Below the pieces are notes generated by a model that made no database searches, was not told the DNA's origin, and worked only from the letters and a program-made list of their open reading frames with translations. Position numbers and translations under genes: made by a program. 7,724 nucleotides of DNA from Clostridia bacterium (GTDB lineage: Bacteria > Bacillota_A > Clostridia > Christensenellales > Aristaeellaceae): positions 1-7,724 of the forward strand of contig JAFUPT010000113.1 in assembly GCA_017481065.1 (NCBI GenBank), written 5' to 3'. Of the stretch, positions 1 to 4,887 are shown one piece after another. Each line of letters opens with the position of its first letter. Position 1 is the first letter of the stretch.

Positions 1-9
1 CCCATTCTC

Positions 10-53
10 AAGGGGAGCTGTCTGCGCAGCAGACTGAGGGGTTGTCATCCCCC
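10..53 (+). repeat. 44-bp intergenic repeat, copy 1
   Basis: This segment recurs at 194-237 with a single mismatch (position 46 C against 230 T). It begins AAGGGGAGCTG and ends in a run of Cs. Its centre is a perfect short hairpin, GTCTGC / GCAGAC (20-25 and 29-34) with a GCA loop. No reading frame across it looks coding. From memory, elements of the form GGGGAGCTG-hairpin-GACTGAGGGG are scattered between genes in many Clostridia; that recognition was not checked by search. Confidence 0.8.
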
Positions 54-68
54 AATGGCTGGCTCCAC

Positions 69-96
69 TGTAGGGGCGCACCTATGTGTGCGCCCG
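69..96 (+). repeat. 28-bp hairpin repeat, copy 1
   Basis: These 28 bases are identical to 6786-6813. The unit contains an inverted repeat GGGCGCAC / GTGCGCCC (74-81 and 88-95) around a 6-nt spacer. Here only this part is present. The copy near 6786 sits inside a longer element bounded by TTGTAGG and CCTACAA, so this copy may be a fragment. Confidence 0.8.
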
Positions 97-105
97 TCCC
101 CTGGG

Positions 106-190
106 TTCCCCTGTGCAGAGCCATCTGCGCTGCGCCCAAAAAGGCTCCCCTGTACAGAGCCATCTGCGCGGCGCCCAAAAGGCTCCCCTG
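106..190 (+). repeat. 38/39-bp tandem direct repeat, about 2.2 units
   Basis: A unit starting CCCCTGT, then CAGAGCCATCTGCGC, then GCGCCCAAAA starts at 108 and again at 147 (period 39). A third partial start lies at 185 (period 38, one A fewer). The two complete units differ at only a few positions. The third start runs directly into the 44-bp repeat at 194, and CTCCCCT (183-189) pairs with AGGGGAG (195-201). The array may therefore have grown from the left arm of that element. Confidence 0.75.
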
Positions 191-193
191 TGT

Positions 194-237
194 AAGGGGA
201 GCTGTCTGCGCAGCAGACTGAGGGGTTGTTATCCCCC
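194..237 (+). repeat. 44-bp intergenic repeat, copy 2
   Basis: This is the second copy of the element at 10-53, 43 of 44 bases identical. Its hairpin GTCTGC / GCAGAC is intact. Its left end also forms a stem with upstream sequence: GCTCCCCT (182-189) pairs with AGGGGAGC (195-202). The longer foldable unit is therefore about 182-237, more complete than copy 1. Nothing coding is seen in the whole 1-240 stretch. Confidence 0.8.
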
Positions 238-249
238 CTTCCTCAGAGC

Positions 250-281
250 AAAAAAGCCCCCCACTCCCGTCGGAGTGGGGG
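250..281 (-). terminator. Rho-independent terminator of the SipW-class protein gene
   Basis: A perfect 10-bp GC-rich stem (258-267 with 272-281) encloses a 4-nt loop. Read on the minus strand it is followed by C and six T residues (the A-run at 250-255). It lies about 55 bp beyond the stop codon of the minus-strand gene ending at 337, which is the expected position and direction. Confidence 0.9.
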
Positions 282-336
282 ATATGATCAAGAACCTACG
301 GAAACGAGGAAGAACCTTCGGTTCAGGATCACGGGG

Positions 337-1800
337 TTAGGCGGTAGGGGTTTCGCTTGCGGGCTTTGCGCTTACGGTCCAAGTGGCGTTCGAATCAGTG
401 CCAGTCTTGACTGCCTGATAGTTTTCAGCAACATAAGAAGATACATCGCAATCGAAGGTACCGCCGTAAATCTTGATGCTGCCATCGCCGTTCTGGACGA
501 AGAGGGCATTCGAACTGTTATTGAACTTGAATGTACCGCCATAGATATTAACGGTGCTGCTCTGATCCTTTACCGCGCCGTAAGTATCGTTAATCTGGAT
601 ACGGGGGCTTATTTTATTCGTAGTATTCCAAGTATATTCACCGTCCATAATGTTCAGCTCAGAGCCGCCGCAGACGATAAAGGTCATAGCGCCTGTAAGA
701 TTGACTTTGCCTACGTTTTTAAGGGTAACCTTTGCACCATCGGCCACATAGTAGGCGATGGTCGATGAGGTGTATCCGTCAGCACCCGTGCTGGAAAGGT
801 TCATATCATTACCACCCATGTCGATGGTAGAGTCCGTATCAGAGCCGGTTGCGCCGAAGGTGTATTTATAGGTGGTACTTCCTACCTGAGCAGTGTCGCC
901 AACCTCATTCATATCAATATCTTCAGTCACGTTTACATCGCCGCCGTTCTTCAATGCATCCACGACTTCCTTCGAGTTAGAAACATATACGGGGATGGTG
1001 ATTTCAGCTTCAATCCACGGATGTGCAGCGGCAGTGATATCGCCGAAGGCCGCGTTGAGCGCAATCTTGGCGCGCTCAAGCTCGGTGTCCGCTGTGTATT
1101 CAAAGCCATTGGCCTGCACAGCCTGGGAGAGGGCCAGGATTTCAAAGCTGCTGCCGTACTTGGCCACATCTTCATTGGTGGCGGCCTTGTCCATGTAAAC
1201 CTGCTTCAGGCTGGGGATGGTTTCCTTGCCCGATTCCAGAATGCCGGTGTAGGTGCCGACATAGAGTTCGTAATATGCGCCGTTGATCTTGACAACGGCG
1301 GTTTCGCCGTCATCGCCCTTTACCCATTCCCAATCCCAGGTAGCACTGCCTTCGGAAATATTGCTGCCATTGTGAATGAGATGAACATAAGGATCATTCA
1401 CACCATTCTCGCCAACCTCAATTGCCAGAATGGTGCGCACATAGGCATTGGTCTTGCCCGTGTTTTCAACGGTGATAAACTTATCTACCACGTTGGGATT
1501 GTCCTGAACAACCTTCCATGCCTGATCGCCGGACTTTACCCATTCAGTCTCGGGAGCCCACGGAATGCTGCTGCCCTCGTAATGGGCGGGATAGAGCTTC
1601 ACGCCGGAAGAGAAGGGCTCGAGCAGGTTCTGTGCAGTGCCATCATTCTTGCGCTTCTGCTCGATCTGGTCGATCTTAACCTCGCCCATGGTCATCACGT
1701 TTACCGCGCTGTCTTCTGCCTGCAGATAAGCAACCGTGCCGGTGATTGCCAAGCTCGCCACGATGGCTACGCTCAGCACCATTGCCAGTATCTTTTTCAT
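337..1800 (-). CDS. SipW-dependent-type signal peptide protein with C-terminal beta-repeat region
   Basis: A 487-residue predicted exported protein. The N-terminus MKKILAMVLSVAIVASLAIT (1-20) is a positively charged start plus hydrophobic core. It is followed by GTVAYLQAED and then VNVMTMGEVKI (to about 43). This is the pattern of SipW-class substrates such as TasA and camelysin, cleaved by the ER-type signal peptidase SipW. Residues about 105-130 (FITVENTGKTNAYVRTILAIE) resemble the TasA-like beta-sandwich core. Residues about 325-455 are rich in short strands and contain VNIYGGTF (417-424) and IKIYGGTF (442-449), suggesting a parallel beta-helix or similar repeat fold. There are only two cysteines (377, 451). 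It ends without a sortase motif or membrane anchor. No sipW or tasA lies in the window, so the processing enzyme must be elsewhere. A role in biofilm matrix or cell surface is inferred from the family. Start choice: this ATG is 9 nt from AGGAGG; the ATG two codons upstream (1806) is only 3 nt away. Confidence 0.85.
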   Translation of the reverse strand: MKKILAMVLSVAIVASLAITGTVAYLQAEDSAVNVMTMGEVKIDQIEQKRKNDGTAQNLLEPFSSGVKLYPAHYEGSSIPWAPETEWVKSGDQAWKVVQDNPNVVDKFITVENTGKTNAYVRTILAIEVGENGVNDPYVHLIHNGSNISEGSATWDWEWVKGDDGETAVVKINGAYYELYVGTYTGILESGKETIPSLKQVYMDKAATNEDVAKYGSSFEILALSQAVQANGFEYTADTELERAKIALNAAFGDITAAAHPWIEAEITIPVYVSNSKEVVDALKNGGDVNVTEDIDMNEVGDTAQVGSTTYKYTFGATGSDTDSTIDMGGNDMNLSSTGADGYTSSTIAYYVADGAKVTLKNVGKVNLTGAMTFIVCGGSELNIMDGEYTWNTTNKISPRIQINDTYGAVKDQSSTVNIYGGTFKFNNSSNALFVQNGDGSIKIYGGTFDCDVSSYVAENYQAVKTGTDSNATWTVSAKPASETPTA

Positions 1801-1809
1801 GTTCATTTT

Positions 1810-1816
1810 CCTCCTC
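1810..1816 (-). promoter_or_regulatory. Shine-Dalgarno site of the SipW-class protein gene
   Basis: On the minus strand GAGGAGG precedes two nearby ATG codons, at 1806 (spacing 3) and 1800 (spacing 9). The spacing, together with the usual MKK signal-peptide start, favours 1800. The longer frame back to 1854 has no such site. Confidence 0.75.
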
Positions 1817-1862
1817 GTAACGCTGCCTTTTTGGGGCCATCTTTTCCATGTCATTCTACTGC

Positions 1863-1874
1863 AAAAAAAAAAAA
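1863..1874 (-). repeat. 12-bp A/T homopolymer in the leader or promoter region
   Basis: Twelve consecutive A residues (T on the sense strand of the minus gene) lie 47-58 nt upstream of the ribosome binding site of the SipW-class protein gene. A TAGAAT box lies just downstream on the minus strand (1853-1858). If that box is the -10 element, the tract fills the promoter spacer. No good -35 element supports this, so the promoter itself is unproven. Confidence 0.5.
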
Positions 1875-1913
1875 CGACCGCGAAAGTGTTGCGAAATGGT
1901 GAAGATATGGATA

Positions 1914-1929
1914 ATTTATGGTCATAAAT
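1914..1929. promoter_or_regulatory. 16-bp AT-rich palindrome, possible operator
   Basis: ATTTATG and CATAAAT form a perfect 7-bp inverted repeat around GT. It lies about 114 bp upstream of the SipW-class protein start, on the far side of the homopolymer. The composition contrasts with the GC-rich surroundings. It could be a binding site for a dimeric regulator or part of an AT-rich promoter. No regulator is identified. Confidence 0.35.
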
Positions 1930-1986
1930 AAGGCCGCCCCAAAAACCATGCCCGAAAGGCGGTCAAAATCCAATCAAAAACCTGCT

Positions 1987-2017
1987 GCAAATCGTGCCGC
2001 CGTCCGGCACGATTTGC
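1987..2017 (-). terminator. Hairpin downstream of spoIIID, likely terminator
   Basis: A perfect 13-bp stem (1987-1999 with 2005-2017) has a 5-nt loop. Read on the minus strand, five T residues follow after a 6-nt gap, so the U-tract is offset and the terminator is imperfect. The inner stem and part of the loop (ATCGTGCCG..GTCCGGCACGAT) match the terminator at 6871-6905, suggesting a repeated terminator module. It lies about 77 bp past the spoIIID stop, beyond the repeat at 2021-2114. Confidence 0.6.
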
Positions 2018-2020
2018 TGT

Positions 2021-2114
2021 AACAGAGGGGTCCAGGGGAAATCATTTCCCCTGGCGGGGATTTTTAAGGGGCAGCGCCCCTTAAACATGGGTTTCAGGGA
2101 ACTGCGTCCCCTGA
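2021..2114 (+). repeat. Three-hairpin intergenic repeat, copy A
   Basis: Three hairpins lie in a row. Hairpin 1 (2032-2054) has a perfect 10-bp stem with a TCA loop. Hairpin 2 (2063-2085) has 10 bp with an AGC loop. Hairpin 3 (2094-2114) has a 6-bp stem TCAGGG/CCCTGA with a larger loop. The blocks ACAGAGGGG, the CCCCTGG-type stem followed by CGGGG, and GGGGCAGCGCCCC recur in reverse orientation at 6649-6705. Related hairpins recur in this orientation at 6908-6993. Its right end overlaps the last codons of spoIIID. Confidence 0.75.
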
Positions 2115-2369
2115 CTGTTCCCCGTCCCTACGATACTTCGCCCGGGTCGCCGCCCCGCCGCGCAGGTGGCGCTCCTCCAGGTTTTTCCTGAGCACGGCGT
2201 CCACCTCGCGAAAGAGCACGCCGTCCAGCTGGGGCAGGCGGTCGCGCATATCCTTGTGGATGGTGGTTTTGCTCACGCCGTATTTTGCGGCGCAGGAACG
2301 AACGGTCGCGCCGGTCTCCAGTATGTATTCCGCGGCCTGCATCACCCGCAGGCGCACATCTTCCCTCAC
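2094..2369 (-). CDS. spoIIID: Sporulation transcriptional regulator SpoIIID
   Basis: A 91-residue DNA-binding protein that in the SpoIIID family activates or represses many mother-cell genes of the sigma-E and sigma-K stages of sporulation. Recognisable family motifs in order: AAEYILETGATVR (12-24), the helix-turn-helix CAAKYGVSKTTIHKDM (26-41), RLPQLDG (43-49), and the basic end ERHLRGGAATRAKY (66-79). It aligns from residue 1 with the B. subtilis protein as I remember it, and the length is normal. The start is GTG at 2367-2369, with AGGGG 8 nt upstream. The last residues, about QSGDAVP, are encoded by the repeat at 2021-2114, so the extreme tail is probably not conserved. It is transcribed alone, divergently from the LysM protein gene across a 101-bp gap. 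Sigma-E control is expected from the family, but I could not find a convincing sigma-E promoter. Confidence 0.95.
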   Translation of the reverse strand: MREDVRLRVMQAAEYILETGATVRSCAAKYGVSKTTIHKDMRDRLPQLDGVLFREVDAVLRKNLEERHLRGGAATRAKYRRDGEQSGDAVP

Positions 2370-2470
2370 CGGATCATCCCCTCTCAGCTTTGCTCCAAGC
2401 TATGCATCCGGCGGATGTGCTAGACTCCGGTGCGGCCGCATAGAATCGCCGCAGGAAAGGGTGTGAGGAT

Positions 2471-3475
2471 ATGTCCAAAGCATTGCCCGCAACGGGCGAA
2501 ATTCTGTTTCAGGGCATCACGGTAAACGAATTTTCCACGGGGTATAATTTCCAGCAAGCGAGATCATCCGGCATTGATGCGGTGGTTCTGCGGGCCACGG
2601 CGGGCCGGGATTATGCCGATTCCCAGCTCAGCGCCGCCGTACAGGCCGTGCAGGATGCCGGGCTGCGGCTGGGCTTCTACCATTATCTCCTCGCCGAGGA
2701 CGAGGCCGACGCCCGGGAGCAGGCGCAGTTCTTTGCCCGGACGATTGCAAATTACGATTATACCCTGCGCCCGGCGATGCTCTTCATGGCGGCGCGGAGC
2801 ATGAGCGCCGATATGGCGAACCGCGTGGCCCTGGCATTTTTGAGCACCGTGGAGAGCGCCACCGGGGTCGCCCCCGCGGTGTATACCGATGCGGATCTGG
2901 CGAATGTGCTCTGGAACCGCTCCATCGCCGACCGCTATCCCCTCTGGGTGATCGATGATACCAGCGCGGATGCGCCGCTGGCGGGCAATTCCCCCTGGAG
3001 CGGCTGGGTCGGCTGGCAATACCGCAAATCGCTGGACCCGGCCTGCGCCTGCAACGGCACGCCCCTGAGCCGCTTCACCGCCGGCATGCTCCGCTCCCAG
3101 ATCGTTGTGCCCACGCCGCCCAGCAGCGGAAACGGCTCCACAAGCGGTATGAAGCTGATCTGCGTCACGGTCTCCTACGGCGATACGCTCACCGCCATCG
3201 CCCGGCTCTTCAATACCACGGTCAATTCCATCGTCCAGCTCAACGATATCGAAAATCCCAACCTCATCTATCCCGGCCAGCGGCTCTATCTCTGGGTGAA
3301 TGCCTCCGTGCCTTACGCCTGCTGCGATCAATATATCGTGCGCCGGGGCGATACCCTCTCCGCCATCGCCGCGCGCTTCGGCCTGAATTGGCGGCGCATC
3401 GCATCGATCAACGAAATCGCAAACCCGGATCTCATCTATCCGGGGCAGACCATCAAGCTGGGGCTCTGCGATTGA
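2471..3475 (+). CDS. GH25-like (probably catalytically dead) protein with two LysM domains
   Basis: A 334-residue protein. Residues about 14-205 follow the glycoside hydrolase family 25 (muramidase) fold: GITVNEFSTGYNF start, SGIDAVVLRATAG (33-45), AGLRLGFYHYL (63-73), a helical segment, APAVYTD (134-140), and GWVGWQYR (178-185). The acids of active GH25 enzymes appear lost: the usual GIDVS is GITVN (15-19), and the usual LDxE after the conserved proline is LFMA (104-107). A Ser/Gly/Pro linker (212-226) leads to two LysM peptidoglycan-binding domains, about 231-275 and 286-331. Each has GDTL near the start and NLIYPGQ or DLIYPGQ near the end. No signal peptide or membrane segment is seen, unusual for a wall-binding protein. 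Like the mother-cell LysM proteins SafA and YaaH it might act on the spore cortex or coat; divergence from spoIIID fits that weakly. The ATG has GAAAGGG 9 nt upstream. No terminator follows. The domain calls are firm; the role is inference. Confidence 0.85.
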   Translation: MSKALPATGEILFQGITVNEFSTGYNFQQARSSGIDAVVLRATAGRDYADSQLSAAVQAVQDAGLRLGFYHYLLAEDEADAREQAQFFARTIANYDYTLRPAMLFMAARSMSADMANRVALAFLSTVESATGVAPAVYTDADLANVLWNRSIADRYPLWVIDDTSADAPLAGNSPWSGWVGWQYRKSLDPACACNGTPLSRFTAGMLRSQIVVPTPPSSGNGSTSGMKLICVTVSYGDTLTAIARLFNTTVNSIVQLNDIENPNLIYPGQRLYLWVNASVPYACCDQYIVRRGDTLSAIAARFGLNWRRIASINEIANPDLIYPGQTIKLGLCD

Positions 3476-3510
3476 TCCTCCGGGCCTGCCATCCGGGGCG
3501 GAAAGTTCTC

Positions 3511-3540
3511 TGGACACAAGCCGTGCTTTGATGCTATAAT
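3511..3540 (+). promoter_or_regulatory. Sigma-A-type promoter of the UroD/MtaA-family gene
   Basis: TGGACA (3511-3516, five of six consensus bases) and a perfect TATAAT (3535-3540) are separated by 18 nt. They lie about 40 bp upstream of the ATG at 3578. A second perfect TATAAT lies at 3546-3551 without a good -35 at proper distance, so there may be an alternative start. Together they suggest this gene is transcribed separately from the LysM gene. Confidence 0.65.
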
Positions 3541-3577
3541 ACCTGTATAATCACCGAAATACCGCAGGAGGTGCGCC

Positions 3578-4582
3578 ATGAATTCCCTCGAAAGATTGTT
3601 CAACCGCATCCAGGGCAAGCCGGTGGACCGGGTTCCCAACATGAATATCGTTATGCAGTTTGCCGCCCGGGAAACCGGCCATACTTATGGCCAGGTGGTG
3701 CGCAATGCCCGGCTGCTGGCCGATGGCATGCTGCGCTGCCATGAAAAATACGGCATCGATTGCCTCTGGACCATCTCCGATTCCGTGCGCGAACCCCAGG
3801 ATATGGGCGCGGATGTGATCGTGCCGGAAAATGGCGTTCCCTACCTGCGCGTGCCCTTCATCACCGGCCCGGAGGACTTCCATAAGCTCAAGCTGGTGGA
3901 GCCCTCCATGGGCCGCGCTATGAGCGACCGCGTGGAGGCCGTGCGCATCCTGAAGCAGGAGGCTGGGGGAGAGGCGCCCGTGGTCGGCTGGATTGAGGGC
4001 GCCTTCGCCGCTGCCTGCAACCTGATGGGCGTGGCCGATTTCCTCTACCTCATGATGGATGAGCCGGAGGCCGCCCAGGAACTTCTCGACTTCTGCCAGG
4101 AGCAGGAGCGCCTCTTCGCCATCGCCCAGATCGATGCGGGCGCGGAGATCATCGGCCTTGGCGATGCCGCCACTTCCCTGATCGGCGCGGCGCGGTACAA
4201 AGAATTCGCCTTCGAGCGGGAAAAGAAGATGTTTGCGGAAATCCATGCCCGGGGCGCGCTCGCCAAGCTGCACATCTGCGGCAATATCAATCCCTTCCTG
4301 GAGCTCGCCGCCCAGACCGGCTGCGATATCCTGGACTGCGACCACATGGTGGATATGAAGCGCGCCGGCGAGCTGATGCTGGGCAAGGGCTGCGCCTGCG
4401 GCAATTTCGATCCCGTGGCCATATCCCTCCAGGGAACGGCCGGCGATGTGAAAAATGCCAGCATCGCCTGCGCCCAGCTCTGCCCGGAAAACAGCATCGT
4501 GGCCGCAGGCTGCGAGATTCCCATTGATACCGATCCGGCGAATCTCCTGGCCACCCACGAAGCCCTGTGCGCTCTGTCCTAA
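3578..4582 (+). CDS. Uroporphyrinogen decarboxylase / MtaA-CmuA family protein, probable methyltransferase
   Basis: A 334-residue soluble TIM-barrel-type protein of the UroD superfamily. The N-terminus MNSLERLFNRIQGKPVDRVP is typical of the family. The C-terminal half carries the zinc ligands of the methyl-transfer branch: HIC (His232, Cys234) and GCEIP (Cys312). This matches the His-X-Cys...Cys site of MtaA/MtbA-type methylcobamide:coenzyme M methyltransferases. IIGLGDAATS (191-200) and CGNFDP (274-279) are also family-like. A true HemE would lack the Cys-based zinc site, and no haem genes are nearby, so methyl transfer to or from a corrinoid protein is more likely than haem synthesis. No corrinoid protein, activating ATPase or substrate methyltransferase is in the window. 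The acceptor is unknown; coenzyme M is unlikely in a bacterium of this type. The ATG has AGGAGGT 5 nt upstream. It is apparently monocistronic: own promoter upstream, proS promoter 14 bp after its stop, and no clear terminator between them. Confidence 0.85.
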   Translation: MNSLERLFNRIQGKPVDRVPNMNIVMQFAARETGHTYGQVVRNARLLADGMLRCHEKYGIDCLWTISDSVREPQDMGADVIVPENGVPYLRVPFITGPEDFHKLKLVEPSMGRAMSDRVEAVRILKQEAGGEAPVVGWIEGAFAAACNLMGVADFLYLMMDEPEAAQELLDFCQEQERLFAIAQIDAGAEIIGLGDAATSLIGAARYKEFAFEREKKMFAEIHARGALAKLHICGNINPFLELAAQTGCDILDCDHMVDMKRAGELMLGKGCACGNFDPVAISLQGTAGDVKNASIACAQLCPENSIVAAGCEIPIDTDPANLLATHEALCALS

Positions 4583-4595
4583 ACGGAAAATTCAC

Positions 4596-4623
4596 TTGCA
4601 TTTGCCCGCCAATTTGGTATAAT
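4596..4623 (+). promoter_or_regulatory. Promoter of the proS T-box leader
   Basis: A perfect TATAAT (4618-4623) is preceded after 16 nt by TTGCAT (4596-4601), which matches the -35 consensus only in TTG. It starts 14 bp after the stop of the preceding gene. Transcription from about 4630 would give a leader of about 258 nt ahead of proS. Confidence 0.65.
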
Positions 4624-4629
4624 GGTAGG

Positions 4630-4855
4630 GAACGTTGACGGAGAAAGCCCCTCGAAACTGCCTCCAGAGAGCGCGCACATGGCTGCAAGGCGCGCGGCGG
4701 GGAAGAGACCGGCTCCGGCCTCCCGAGTTCATGAGAGAACCCATGCCCATGCATGAAATCTCACGGGCGCTCCCGTTACAGGGCATCCAAGCACCAAGCA
4801 AGGTGGTACCGCGAAGCAATCCTTCGCCCTCGCAATCCGGGGGCGAAGTTTTTTT
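4630..4855 (+). ncRNA. T-box leader (tRNA-Pro sensing) of proS
   Basis: An RNA switch that reads the charging state of tRNA. Uncharged tRNA binds by its anticodon to a specifier codon and by its acceptor end to the T-box, stabilising an antiterminator so that the synthetase gene is expressed. Diagnostic here is AAGGTGGTACCGCG (4800-4813), the conserved T-box, whose UGGN pairs with the tRNA 3' end. AAGG (4800-4803) can pair with CCTT (4821-4824) to form the antiterminator; the same CCTT is used by the terminator stem, so the two are exclusive. AGAGAG followed by a GCGCGC stem with GGCTGCAAG in its loop (about 4667-4696) looks like the distal part of stem I. ACGGG/CCCGT (4763-4776) looks like stem III. 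The downstream gene predicts a proline specifier. One reading places CCG at 4709-4711, but other CCN triplets lie nearby and I could not fix the fold. Confidence 0.93.
4822..4855 (+). terminator. Regulated terminator of the T-box leader
   Basis: CTTCGCCC (4822-4829) pairs with GGGCGAAG (4841-4848), extendable by two more pairs, and is followed at once by seven T residues (4849-4855). Its 5' arm overlaps the antiterminator strand CCTT. This is the off-state structure of the T-box switch, 32 bp before the proS start. Confidence 0.92.
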
Positions 4856-4887
4856 ATTTGCAAATCAACTCCAAGGAGGAAACATAC

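Noticed and set aside
106..237. Short direct repeats that might be a CRISPR array
   Set aside because: The units are contiguous with no unique spacers, there are only about two of them, and no cas genes are seen.
226..768. Plus-strand open frames at 86-340 and 226-768
   Set aside because: The first is translated repeat DNA; the second crosses the minus-strand terminator and the antisense of the SipW-class gene. Neither has family features.
1801..1854. Upstream starts of the SipW-class protein (1854 or 1806)
   Set aside because: 1854 has no ribosome binding site and would bury the signal peptide; 1806 is only 3 nt from AGGAGG. The start at 1800 is better placed, though 1806 cannot be fully excluded.
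1853..1882. Minus-strand promoter with TAGAAT (1853-1858) as -10 for the SipW-class gene
   Set aside because: No -35 match at 16-18 bp spacing; the sequence there is GC-rich and unlike TTGACA.
1932..1964. Inverted repeat GGCCGCC / GGCGGTC
   Set aside because: Only 7 pairs with one wobble and a 19-nt loop, and no U-tract; not distinguishable from chance in GC-rich DNA.
2397..2446. Sigma-E-like -10 boxes CATAGCTT (2397-2404, minus strand) for spoIIID and CATAGAAT (2439-2446, plus strand) for the LysM gene
   Set aside because: Positions are plausible and the second matches 7 of 8 consensus bases, but neither has a recognisable -35 element at the right distance, so they are not annotated as promoters.
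3578..4582. Calling this gene hemE
   Set aside because: The His-X-Cys...Cys zinc motif and the lack of haem-pathway neighbours fit the methyltransferase branch of the UroD superfamily better.
4753..4887. In-frame N-terminal extension of proS
   Set aside because: It would translate the T-box and its terminator; the ATG at 4888 has an excellent ribosome binding site and gives the normal family N-terminus.
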